Assembly (NCBI GenBank): GCA_948144175.1
Contig: CANXME010000043.1
Span: forward strand, 1,363,501-1,427,500
Reading direction: 5' to 3'
DNA from: Closterium sp. NIES-65
Taxonomy: Eukaryota > Streptophyta > Zygnematophyceae > Desmidiales > Closteriaceae
DNA: 64,000 nt
The notes beneath the pieces are model-generated. The model ran no database searches, was not told where the DNA came from, and saw only the letters and a program-made list of their open reading frames with translations. The translations under genes and the position numbers were made by a program. Of the stretch, positions 55,697 through 64,000 are shown piece after piece; the first letter of the stretch is position 1; each line of letters opens with the position of its first letter.

Positions 55697-55748
55697 CCAG
55701 GTCTGTGCACGTGTGTCTCTTCTGCAGCTCAGACTTCACGTGGGCGAG

Positions 55749-56420
55749 TCAAGTAGTGTCAGCAGTGGCAAAGACCAAGTCATCGACGTACACGAGGATG
55801 TAGAATGGCGGCAAAGAGGCGTCGGTGCGTAGAAACAGCGAGGGGTCGGCTGTAGAAGGAGCAAACCCAAGAGCCGCAAGTGTAGTGCTCAGTGTGTCGT
55901 GCCACTCACGGGGTGCCTGGCGGAGACCGTAGTCTGGCCGCCGGAGGCTCCACTGGGTACCAGGAGGAAACGACCCAGTGAAGCCAGGAGGGCGGCGCAG
56001 CCAGATCTCCTCGTGCAGGCTGCCTTGCAGGAAAGCTGTGCTAAAGTCAAGAGAGTGAAGCTCGTAGTCGCGCTGAGCGGCTATGTGCAGCAGCACCCGA
56101 AGAGTGGTCATCTTTGGGGTGGGAGAGAAGGTCTGAAAGTAGTCAACTCCCTGCTGCTGACTGAAGCCTCGAGCGACGTAACGCGCCTTGAAGACAGGCG
56201 GAGAGCCAGGCGGCCGCTTCCCCCTGAAGATCCACATCCCACTGACGATGTTCGCCCCAGGTGGGGGAACCTCGTCGACGTAGGTGCCTGTGGACTTCAA
56301 GGAAGCCATCTTTGCGTCCATGGTCGACTGCCACTGAGAGGAGTTGGGACCCTCGATCGTATGCTGAGTCGGGATGTCTGGTGCACCCGAGTCTCCCTCA
56401 GGGGCAATCCGCGTGGACAC
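55749..56420 (-). pseudogene. Element F reverse transcriptase core
   Basis: The frame reads SGAPDIPTQHTIEGPNSSQW, STGTYVDEVPPPGANIVSGM, FSPTPKMTTLRVLLHIAAQR, STAFLQGSLHEEIWLRRPPG and FYILVYVDDLVFATADTT, then a stop. YVDD is intact. Relative to D about five residues are missing in the AEAIEG block. Confidence 0.9.
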
Positions 56421-56725
56421 GAGATGGGGTAAAGCAGCCGCAAAGCACTGGAACTTCTCGTGCCTGTCCTCAAGGACGTCCGTGCTAAGAGCACACTCAC
56501 CCCCGACGGACGGAGGACAGACAGACTCAGACTCAGCAACAAGGCTGGCAGCGTAGTCTAGACGACAGCGAGCAGCGAAGTCGACAAGCTCAGCAACTAG
56601 AGCAGACGCAGCAGTGGACTCAAAGGTAGGGTCAGTGACAACAGTAGCAAGAAGGCGCGTGACCGGAGGACTAGCAGCACGAAGGGAGTCAGACTCCGGG
56701 TCAGCAACAGAAGGAAGAGAGTACT

Positions 56726-58132
56726 CTAAGGGAGGAGCAGGACCAGGAGAGGGCGGGAGACTAAGAACTTGCTCCAGGAGCGGAACGAAGTACAGCCTCG
56801 GCAGCTCAGCGCCTCCAGAACCAGCAGGGACGGCACCAGGACCCCCAGCAGCAGCACCAGCGCCAGCAGAACCTCCAACTCCAAGAGCACCAACTCCAGT
56901 ACCCTAAGAAGCACCAGCGCCAGCTGCACCGCCAGCGCCAACACCCCCAGCAGCTCCAGCTCCAGCAGCAACAACTCCAGTAGGACCAGCAAGGTCTGGC
57001 GGATGCCCTCTGCACGACAGAAGGCTCCCAGACGGGCAGAGGAAAACTCCCCGCCTCTGTCCGAGTGCAGACGCAGAACAGAAAAGTCCGAGCCGAAACT
57101 CTCTCTGAGCTGGAGACGAGCTGCGCGGATCCAGTCGATCAACACCTCAGTGACGTCACTCTTGCTGCGCAAGGGGAAGACTGTGGTGTAGCGCGAGTAG
57201 TCGTCAACGACCAGCAGAAAGTACCGCTCCCGCCCCTGCCCACTGACGCGGGCTGGACCCCACACGTCCATGTGTAGAGTCTGCAGTGGAGCCTCTGTCG
57301 GAGGGAACTCGGAGGAGTGAGGGGCGGCGCGCTGTCGCCCCTCGACGCAGGGGACGCAGGTAGGGCCAGGCCCCGAAGGAAGGGAAGGGAGAGACCGAGG
57401 AAGACCAGAGACACGGACACGGGAGGCCATGCCTCGGAGACGAGGCAGGGAGGGGTGACCAAGGCGGTGGTGCCAAAGGAGAGTCTGGTGGGACAGTAGA
57501 CGACACGAGCAGGGGGCAGACTCAGGACCAGACCTGGACGCCGCAGCAAACACTTGACTCGACGCAGCCACCTGGGCAGACTCAGCAGTAGGAGGAGACT
57601 CAGCCGTAAGGGTGTACAGGCTCGACCCTGGCCGACGAGTGAACGTGGCCAAGTGTGGGCCTGTCCGAGCACACGTGCAGTGTGTCACTCGCTGACTCGC
57701 AGGAGTGAACTGGTCAACCCCTCGATCCTGTCGGTCCGCTCCACTCACCAAGTTCGTAGAGAACGAGGGGAGGTATAGACCAGACAGGGTGCCAGAGGGG
57801 GCTGCAGGGCACGGAAGGACAGTGGAGAAGCTTGCAAGGACAGGACCCCCAGAGGGGTCTGCCAGGGAGACTGCAACCGGCCGACTAAGCGGCGTAAGAG
57901 TGGTGCGGTCTCGGAAGAAGGAGCGGGACGCACCCGAGTCCAGGGTGAAGGTGTCGAAGGCCTGAGCCGAAGTAGTACCTGAGAGAGCAGACTCACCAGC
58001 ACCTGGGGCGGCAAGCGCACTAGCACCTAGAGTAGTAGCCTCACCAGCACCTAGCGCAGCAGCCTCAATGCCCGGGTCATGCGGTACACACAGGTAACAG
58101 GCACCCTCAACACTATCAGCAACAGCATACAT
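56726..58132 (-). pseudogene. Element F protease to truncated integrase
   Basis: The 468-codon frame reads MYAVADSVEGACYLCVPHDP, FTLDSGASRSFFRDRTTLTP (protease), LLWHHRLGHPSLPRLRGM, LHMDVWGPARVSGQGRERYF, VVDDYSRYTTVFPLRSKSDV and LRLHSDRGGEFSSARLGAFC. After AEGIRQ it jumps into the linker in a Leu-rich frame, so the catalytic Glu and integrase C-terminus are deleted. Confidence 0.92.
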
Positions 58133-58521
58133 GGCCGCAGGAATAGCATCAAAGTCAAGATCAAAGATGGCAGGGGAAGCATGAGGCGGCTCAGTGCAGC
58201 AGTGGCAGGGGAAGAGTAGCGTGCAACTACAGCGTCGTACAAGGTCTGAGCACTCTTGTACTGGCTAAAGTGTGCACGCTCAGTGGTCGGTAAGTGGCGG
58301 CGAACAGCAAGGCGAGCAGTAGCATCACGTGTGGCCCACTGTGAGCGAACACTGGCGTCAGCATCAGCAGGAGGGGCAGGGGAGGCACCAGAAGTGAGGT
58401 CAAACAGGGAGAGGCCGTCTGCCCTATCGCACTGCATAAAAAGCTGTAGATCATCTACCCAGACCTCAAAGTCCACTGCCCGACCCTCAGCGTTAAAGGT
58501 GAGAACGCTAGGGGAAGCCAT
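58051..58521 (-). pseudogene. Element F gag with internal deletion
   Basis: The ATG at 58521 gives MASPSVLTFNAEGRAVDFEV through HFSQYKSAQTLYDAVVARYS and AALSRLML. The next residues derive from the FDLDFDAI region in another frame, so the gag middle, including the C-run and zinc motif, is deleted. Confidence 0.9.
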
Positions 58522-58579
58522 AACAGCAGTAGGCAGGCAGTGAGCGCAGTGAGGCAGAGACTGGGCTCTTACCAGGTAG

Positions 58580-59520
58580 GTGGGGCGATCGGGCTGCTCG
58601 GCGGCTCAGGGCGGCTCAGCTGCCGGGCGGCTCGGCTGCAAGGTGCTGGGCGGCTCGGCTGCTGGGCGGCTCGGCTGCACGGTGCTGGGCGGCTCGGCTG
58701 TTGGGCGGCTCGGCTGTTGGGCGGCTTGGTTGTCAGGCGGCTCGGTCGCTGGGCGACTCGGGCGGTCGGGCGGCTCAGCTGCTCGGTGCTGCGGGCGCTG
58801 GGCGGCGGGGTCGCAGATGGCGGCTGACCGCAAGGGTGGGCGGGGCCGCGGTGGCGACGGGACGGGGCCGTAGCAGGGGCCTAAGAGGGGCCGTAGCGGG
58901 GCCTAAGAGGGGCCGACGGGGCCGAAGTGGGGCCGTAGCAGGGCCGACAGGGTCGAAGGGGCCGTAGCGGGGCCGTAGTGGGGGCCGCAGCGGGGCCGAA
59001 GTGGGGCCGACGGGGCCTTAGCGGGGCCGTAGCGGGGCCGACGGGGCCGTAGCAGGGCTGTAGCGGGGCCGAAGTGGGGCCGACGGGGCCTTAGCGGGGC
59101 TGTAGCAGGGCCGACGGGGCCGTAGCGGGGCTGTAGCGGGGCCGCAACGGGGCCTAAGTGGGGCCGACAGGGCCTTAGCGGGGCCTTAGCGGGGCCGACG
59201 GAGCCGTAGCGGGGCTGTAGCGGGGCCGCAGCGGGGCCGAAGTGAGGCCGACGGGGCCTAAGCGGGGCCGTAGCGGGGCCAACGGGGCCGTAGCGGGGCT
59301 GTAGCGGGCCGCAACGGGGCCTAAGTGGGGCCGCAACGGGGCCGACGGGGCCTAAGCGGGGCCAATCGGGGCCGTAGCGGGGCCTAGGCGGGGCTGTAGC
59401 GGGGCCGACGGGGCCGTAGCGGGGCTGTAGCGGGCCGCAACGGGCCCTAAGTGGGGCCGACGGGGCCTAATTGGGGCCGCAACGGGGCCTAAGCGGGGCC
59501 GACGGTGGGCGGCTCGAGGA
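58580..59520 (-). repeat. Element F leader minisatellites
   Basis: A GGCTCGGCTGCTGGGCGGCT-type block (58600-58760) lies next to gag. A long block of GGGGCCGTAGCGGGGCCGAC-type units (58860-59500) lies next to the primer site. The two-block layout is as in D. Confidence 0.88.
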
Positions 59521-59666
59521 GCAGTAAGGGCAGCCAAAAAGGGGCCACTAAGGCGACTCGAGGCGCTACTCGGGTTAGGAGCTAAGCGCGCTCCGGGCAG
59601 GGAAGGAAAAAAAAGTACGTGGTGGGCCCTAGGCAGTATTCCCACTCGGGAACCTGCTCGATACCA

Positions 59667-59797
59667 TGACGAGAAGTGAGAATGGATGAATGAACTATGA
59701 AAGAGTTGGGTACAAGTACTAACCCTAATTGGGTTGTACCCCATGTGAGCTACCCCACTACAGCCTACACAAATGTATAAGCTATAATTTTCTGACA
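59667..59797 (-). repeat. Element F 5' LTR
   Basis: This is the partner of 54470-54600 with two substitutions. It is preceded on the plus strand by CCTGCTCGATACCA (59653-59666), the primer site complement. Confidence 0.93.
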
Positions 59798-60004
59798 GCT
59801 TGATACAGGTTCTTCAAGTGGTTGTATGCGAGCTCGGCGGAGTTGCCATATCCCCGATAAGATTGTCTGCTGCTGGTTTGGAGTTATGTTCCTCAGCAGG
59901 ATCGTGTAAGCCATCATTGACTGATACGTGTACTGTTGCTTGTCGTATTGCATTCCGTGTGTTGGATATGGTAGGGACCCGTCGAAGAATCCAAGAACCT
60001 ACGC
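59798..60004 (-). pseudogene. Element E gag, N-terminal part
   Basis: The minus strand reads TYQSMMAYTILLRNITPNQQ and, after a shift, GYGNSAELAYNHLKNLYQA, the gag block disrupted by element F. It is cut by the start of element G at 60005. Confidence 0.7.
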
Positions 60005-60136
60005 TGTCAAAACATATGCATATTAGTATCTAGGCTATATTGGGGCTAGCCTTAGGGGGTACAGAAACATTCTCGACACTCTAGTTTTGTACCCCAACTT
60101 TCACCTAATCTCATCATCCTTGCCTTAGTCTCAACA
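60005..60136 (+). repeat. Element G 5' LTR
   Basis: This 132-bp LTR begins TGTCAAAACATATGC and ends GTCTCAACA, with the family core TTAGGGGGTACAGAAACATT. Its partner is not in the window. Confidence 0.75.
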
Positions 60137-60151
60137 TGGTATCTAGAGCAG
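60137..60151 (+). promoter_or_regulatory. Element G primer-binding site
   Basis: TGGTATCTAGAGCAG abuts the LTR and matches the initiator tRNA-Met-type site with one inserted base. Confidence 0.75.
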
Positions 60152-60631
60152 GAGGTCTCTAGGACCTAAGAATAGGGCCCACCCGTAACTGTGTTACCTC
60201 ACATACTGCCTGCCTGCCTTGTCTGCTGCTCGCACGCGCCTCAGCTACTGACGCGCGCGCGCGTCACTTTTTTTTCGCACGCGCCTTAGCTGCTCGCACG
60301 CGCGTCACTTTTTTCGTGTGCGCCACTACTGCAGCACCGCGCGCCGACCTGCATCACCCGCGCAGCCCACGTCGAGCCCGCGCAGCCCGCCACCGCACGC
60401 AGCCCAACGTCGCGTGCAGCCCGCCGTCGCCTCGAGCGCCGCGTCTGTCGCCAGCGCGGCCCGCCGCTGCCTAGCGTGCTGCTTTAGGAGCTCGCGTGCG
60501 GCCGCTATTGCCCGCTGCCTACTGCCTGCTGCCTCCTACATGTTGCCTACTGCGTCTGTCCTTGCTTGCAGCCTTGTGCCTACTGCCTCTTGTCTGCTGC
60601 CCGCTGCCTACTGCCTTTGCCTACTGCCATT

Positions 60632-61251
60632 ATGACGACGCCTAACTTTCTCGCATTCGAGCCTGACGGTCGCCCCATAGAGTTCACTGTGTGGTTAGAT
60701 GACCTCCAACTGTTCCTTCTGACCGATGCCAAAGAGGGTGTTTCACTGTTCGATTACGTGTCTGGCACTGCCGTTGCTCCTGCTGCCGATGCTCCTGCTC
60801 TCGAACACTCGCAGTGGCAGACTCGCGATGCTGCTACACGCCTAGCTATTATGAACCATCTGCCGATTACTGAGCGCGCGCATTTCAGCCAGCACAAAAC
60901 TGCTAAGACGTTGTACGATGCTGTAGTTGCGTGCTACTCCTCCCCGGCCACTGCAGCCATAGGTAGGCTCATGCTACCCTACCTGTTCCCCGACCTTTCC
61001 TCGTTCACCACTGCTGAGGACCCCATTTCCCACCTGCGCGCTACTGACATTCGCTTTCGTGACGCCCTTTCAGCCGACTTCTGCGCCGCAACCCCCCCCG
61101 ATGTACTTCAATCTCTATTTCCTTGTCATCCGCCTCCCTGACAATCTTAGCTCAGTCAGGGACCACTTCCTCGCGCTAGACCCCCCCACTCTCACTATCA
61201 ACGACTTCGAGAAGCACCTCCTCACAGCAGAGAAGAACATCCTCGCTGTAG
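60632..61251 (+). pseudogene. Element G gag, interrupted
   Basis: The ATG at 60632 gives MTTPNFLAFEPDGRPIEFTV, DAKEGVSLFDYVSGTAVAPA, HFSQHKTAKTLYDAVVACYS and LRATDIRFRDALSADFCAAT, with a frame change at a C8 run. The other frame then reads MYFNLYFLVIRLPDNLSSVR and LLTAEKNILAV before the LTR of element H. Confidence 0.88.
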
Positions 61252-61385
61252 TGTCAGAACATTATATAGCTTATGCTGTTGTGTAGGCTATAGTGGGGTA
61301 TCCCATAGGGGGTACAACCCAACTAGGGTTTGTTATTTGTACTCACTTCACTCATAGTTCATTCATTCTCGTTCAGTTCTTCTCA
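61252..61385 (+). repeat. Element H 5' LTR
   Basis: This 134-bp LTR runs from TGTCAGAACATTATATAGC to GTTCTTCTCA, with the core ATAGGGGGTACAACCCAACT shared with D and F (reverse complement). TGTAG before it is a candidate target sequence. Confidence 0.88.
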
Positions 61386-61399
61386 TGGTATCGAGCAGG
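61386..61399 (+). promoter_or_regulatory. Element H primer-binding site
   Basis: TGGTATCGAGCAGG directly follows the LTR, as in element F. Confidence 0.8.
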
Positions 61400-61479
61400 T
61401 TCCCCTATGGGAACTGCACCTAGGGCCCACCACTCGAAACTTTTTTTCCTGCCCGAAGCGCACTCATCCCGAGTCGCGC

Positions 61480-62360
61480 CTCGGGCCACTCTTTCCCCGA
61501 GCCGCCCTAGCGGCCGGCCTTACCAGCGCGGCCCCGCCGCCCTGCTCTCGCGGCCCTCGCCGCCCTTGCTCACGCGGCTCCGCCGCCCCTGATCTCGCGG
61601 CCCCGCCGCCCTGCTCTCGCGGCCCTCGCCGCCCTTACTCACGCGACGCCGCTGCCCCTACACGCGGCCCCGTCGCCCCTGCTCTCGCGGCCTCGCCGCC
61701 CCTGCTTTCGCGGCCCTCGCCGCCCCTGATCACGCGGCCTCGCCGCCCCTTCTCCCACGGCCCCACCGCCACTTACTCTCGCGGCCCCGCCGCCCCTGCT
61801 CCAGCGGCCCCGCCGACCCTGATCTCGCGGCCCTCGCCGCCCCTGATCTCGCGGCCCCGCCGCCCCAGCACTCGCGGCCCCGCCGCCCCTGATCTCGTGG
61901 CCCCGCCGCCCCAGCGCTCACGGGCCCGCCGCCCCTGATCTCGCGGCCCCGCCGCCCCAGCGCTCACGGCCCCGCCACCCCTGCTTACGCGACACCGCCG
62001 CCCCAACACGCGGCCCCGTCGCCCCTGCTCTCGCGGCCCCGCCGCTCCTGATCTCGCGGCTCCGCCGCCCCTATTCTCGCGGCCCCGCCGCCTCTGCTCA
62101 CGCGACACCGCCGCCCCTACTCACGGCCCCGTTGCCCCTGCTCTCACGGTCCCGCCGCCCGGTACCGGAGCAGCCGAGCCGCCCCGCCCGAGCCGCCCTG
62201 CACCCGAGCCGCCCGGGAGCCGAGCCGCCCAGCAGCAGCCGAGCCGCCCAGCATCAGCCGAGCCGCCCAGCAGCAGCCGAGCCGCCCAGCAGCAGCCGAG
62301 CCGCCCAGCCGCAGCCGAGCCGCCCAGGAGCCGCCGAGCCGCCCTTCTGCTGAGCCGCCC
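61480..62360 (+). repeat. Element H leader minisatellites
   Basis: GCGGCCCCGCCGCCCCTGAT-type units (61520-62150) are followed by GAGCCGCCCAGCAGCAGCC-type units (62160-62345) just before gag. The second block has the same unit as the gag-proximal blocks of D and F. Confidence 0.88.
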
Positions 62361-62442
62361 GACCTGCCCTGCCCGGTGAGCACCGTCCCGCTGTCACTGC
62401 GTGCCCTTTCCCTACTGCTTGCACTGCTTCGCTGTCGTAGTC

Positions 62443-62940
62443 ATGGCTACCCCTAGTGTCCTAGCTTTTGACGCTGAGGGTCGGGCCATTGACTTTGAGG
62501 TCTGGGTCGACGACCTGCAGCTGTTCTTACAGTGCGATAGGGCGGACGGTCTCTCTCTCTTTGACCTCACTTCTGGCGCCTCTCCTGCCCCTACTGCCGA
62601 TGCTGACCCCACTGTTCGCTCTCAGTGGGCCACCCGCGATGCTGCTGCACGTCTTGCTGTGCGTCGCCACCTCCCTACCACTGAGCGCGCGCACTTTAGT
62701 CAGTACAAGAGTGCTCAGACCTTGTACGACGCTGTAGTTGCGCGCTACTCTTCCCCTGTCACTGCTGCACTGAGCCGTCTCATGCTACCGTACCTCTTTC
62801 CTGACCTCACTGCCTTTCCCACTGTCGCTGACCTCATTACGCACCTCCGCACTAGTGACACTCGCTACCGCGCCGCCCTTCCTGCTGAGTTCTACGCCAA
62901 GAACCCCCCCCCCCCATGTACATCACTCTCTACTACGTAG
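62443..62940 (+). pseudogene. Element H gag, N-terminal frame
   Basis: MATPSVLAFDAEGRAIDFEV to FYAKNPPPP, 165 codons, with the same gag blocks as D. It ends ~25 bases past a run of twelve C, where the next frame starts. I chose the ATG at 62443 because it aligns with the starts in D and F. Confidence 0.9.
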
Positions 62941-64000
62941 TCGCACGCCTCCCTGACTCCCTTCGCGTAGTCAGGGACCACTTTCTCTCAGTCTGTCCCA
63001 CCACCCTCACTGTGGACCTCCTCGAGAAGGCCCTCCTAGCGGCGGAGAAGAGCATCGTCGCTGTAGGAGCCTCTCGTGGTGACCCTCGCACCCCCATCTT
63101 TGAGGGGCGCTCTCCTTCCCCCCTGCTGCCCTCTGTTGCCTCTGCTGCTGCTGCCGACCTGCTTGGTCTTGAGTCGGTCGGCGCGGCGTCTGCCCCTAGC
63201 GGGAGACGCCGCTCTGGCAAGGGCAAGGGGGGCAAGGGCGCGGGTGGAGCTGGAGGGGGCGGTGGAGGTGGCGGTGGAGGCGGTGGAGGGAGTGGGGGTG
63301 GCGGTGGGAGTAGTGGCGGAGGCGGTGGTGGTGGTGGCAGCGGCGGAGGAGGCGGCGGTGGTGGCGGCAGCGGTGGGAGTGGTGGCGGCGGTGGAGGCGG
63401 AGGAGGAGGAGGCGTTGGCGGAGGAGGTGGAGCTAGTCGAGGTGGTGCCCAGCAGCGGAGCGGCGCTGGTAGTGGTCAGCGCCAGCAGCAGCAGCAGCAG
63501 CAGCAGCGTTCGCGGGACATCCCTCCGCCCCAGCAGCTCCGTGAGTGGTACACTCGGCGTCAGAGGGGTGGGGGTACTGGTCCGTGCACCTACGTCCTTC
63601 GTTCCGGCGACCGCGCGGGTGAGCAATGTGGGGGTGCCCACCCCACCTTGCGCTGCTTTGGCCGCCTCACGGACGCTTGGCGTCAGCAGTTTCCCGAGGC
63701 TAGTGAGATTCCCCGCTGGGATGAGCTGTCTAGGGCTGGTGTAGCTCTCTTTGATCTTGACTTTGATGCTATCCTTGCTGCTATGTATGCTGTGACTATT
63801 AGTGAGGAGGGTGACTGTTACCGGTGTTTCCCGCCCGACCCGGGCATTGGTACTGCTGCGCTAGGTGCTTGTGAGACTGCTGCTCTAGGTGCCAGTGCGT
63901 CTGCGCTCTCAGGTACTGGTGAGGCTGCGCTTTCAGGTACTGCGTCGGCTTCGTCCTCCCTCTCTTTCACACTTGACTCAGGAGCTTCCCGCTCCTTCTT
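62916..64000 (+). CDS. Element H gag C-terminus and protease, continuing past the window
   Basis: From the ATG right after the C-run, 361 codons are open to the edge. Order: MYITLYYVVARLPDSLRVVR and LTVDLLEKALLAAEKSIVAV; a KGKGGKGAGG basic stretch; ~70 residues of poly-Gly with Ser (63238-63445); QRQQQQQQQQRS; QLREWYTRRQRGGG; the elongated zinc motif C-X13-C-X3-H-X4-C (CTYVLRSGDRAGEQC onward); FDLDFDAILAAMYAV; Ala/Gly repeats; and protease site FTLDSGASRSFF at the edge. Whether it is translated by frameshift, restart, or not at all is unknown. Confidence 0.85.
   Translation, partial: MYITLYYVVARLPDSLRVVRDHFLSVCPTTLTVDLLEKALLAAEKSIVAVGASRGDPRTPIFEGRSPSPLLPSVASAAAADLLGLESVGAASAPSGRRRSGKGKGGKGAGGAGGGGGGGGGGGGGSGGGGGSSGGGGGGGGSGGGGGGGGGSGGSGGGGGGGGGGGVGGGGGASRGGAQQRSGAGSGQRQQQQQQQQRSRDIPPPQQLREWYTRRQRGGGTGPCTYVLRSGDRAGEQCGGAHPTLRCFGRLTDAWRQQFPEASEIPRWDELSRAGVALFDLDFDAILAAMYAVTISEEGDCYRCFPPDPGIGTAALGACETAALGASASALSGTGEAALSGTASASSSLSFTLDSGASRSF

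Larger units (their letters stand above)
54470..59797 (-). mobile_element. Element F: recent, internally deleted Ty1/copia inserted in element E gag
   Basis: It has 131-bp LTRs (54470-54600 and 59667-59797) differing at two positions, and target duplication GCTTG (54465-54469 and 59798-59802). It is closely related to D and has the best preserved RNase H and RT of this family here. Two internal deletions remove the middle of gag and the integrase C-terminal half, each joining flanking sequence without filler. The primer site TGGTATCGAGCAGG lies beside the 5' LTR. Confidence 0.95.
49665..60004 (-). mobile_element. Element E: Ty1/copia (third family), split by element F
   Basis: A 398-bp 3' LTR (49665-50062, minus strand TGTTGG...CAACA) is followed by RNase H, RT, integrase, pre-integrase, protease and gag (50047-54340). 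Element F interrupts gag (54470-59797), and gag resumes at 59798-60004. The 5' LTR is not seen because element G begins at 60005; it may lie beyond the window. Stops in RT and RNase H show it is defective. Confidence 0.88.
60005..61251 (+). mobile_element. Element G: 5' end of a Ty1/copia, interrupted by element H
   Basis: The LTR 60005-60136 (TGTCAAAAC...CTCAACA) is followed by the primer site TGGTATCTAGAGCAGG and a leader with CGCGCAGCCC-type repeats. Gag starts at 60632. At 61252 the LTR of element H begins inside gag. The rest of G is outside the window. G itself starts inside the gag of element E. Confidence 0.85.
61252..64000 (+). mobile_element. Element H: Ty1/copia, 5' part, runs off the right end
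   Basis: The LTR 61252-61385 and primer site TGGTATCGAGCAGG are followed by a leader with two repeat blocks, gag from 62443 and the protease motif at the window end. It is inserted in the gag of element G and is closely related to D and F. Apart from the C-run frame change, gag is open throughout, making it the least decayed gag in the window. Confidence 0.92.

Noticed and set aside
63036-63744. 201-codon and 222-codon ORFs rich in Ser/Thr or Val/Ala/Glu
   Set aside because: They are shadow frames of the poly-Gly gag linker of element H.

Overview
The window looks like nuclear DNA from a plastid-bearing green organism (Viridiplantae). The main evidence is a split gene on the minus strand (positions 1-9213) encoding ORANGE (OR), a plastid DnaJ-type zinc-finger protein that supports carotenoid biosynthesis. 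Its GT-AG introns and N-terminal transit-peptide-like exon are clear. The rest is dominated by Ty1/copia LTR retrotransposons with tRNA-iMet-like primer sites, very GC-rich low-complexity leaders and Gly/Ala-rich linkers. From memory, such Copia elements occur in charophyte algae such as Closterium; I could not check this and treat it as a weak inference.

Layout. (1) 1-9213, minus: ORANGE gene, whose last exons lie beyond the left edge. Seven exons join in consistent phase, but nearly every exon is flanked by tandem, truncated copies of itself. The gene also carries a ~2.7-kb CA/TG microsatellite and a ~0.44-kb CAG/CCG tract. (2) 9214-10302: putative promoter and intergenic DNA. (3) 10303-17011, minus: old, defective Copia element with 136-bp LTRs and target duplication GGTAG. 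(4) 17012-24210: mostly gene-poor, with a coiled-coil gag-like ORF, a GTCGAC-rich block, CT-rich tracts and a ~156-bp tandem array. (5) 24211-33673, plus: the 5' part of one Copia family fused directly to the 3' part of a second family. (6) 33674-36981: unassigned DNA and a short LTR-bounded minus-strand derivative. (7) 37.27-49.11 kb, plus: a 5'-truncated Copia of a third family (element C). It is interrupted by a young minus-strand element D (39642-46791, target duplication ATATC), and its 3' LTR is interrupted by a 1.3-kb TRIM-like element (47674-48988, target duplication CTTTT). (8) 49665 to beyond 60004, minus: a second copy of that third family (element E), interrupted by element F (54470-59797, target duplication GCTTG). 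(9) From 60005, plus: element G begins inside the gag of E; from 61252, element H begins inside the gag of G and runs off the right end.

None of the retroelements seen in full is intact. They carry frameshifts, internal deletions, altered catalytic residues and many stop codons that look like C-to-T changes of CAG, CAA or CGA. The only convincing host gene is ORANGE. No tRNA, rRNA or CRISPR was seen.
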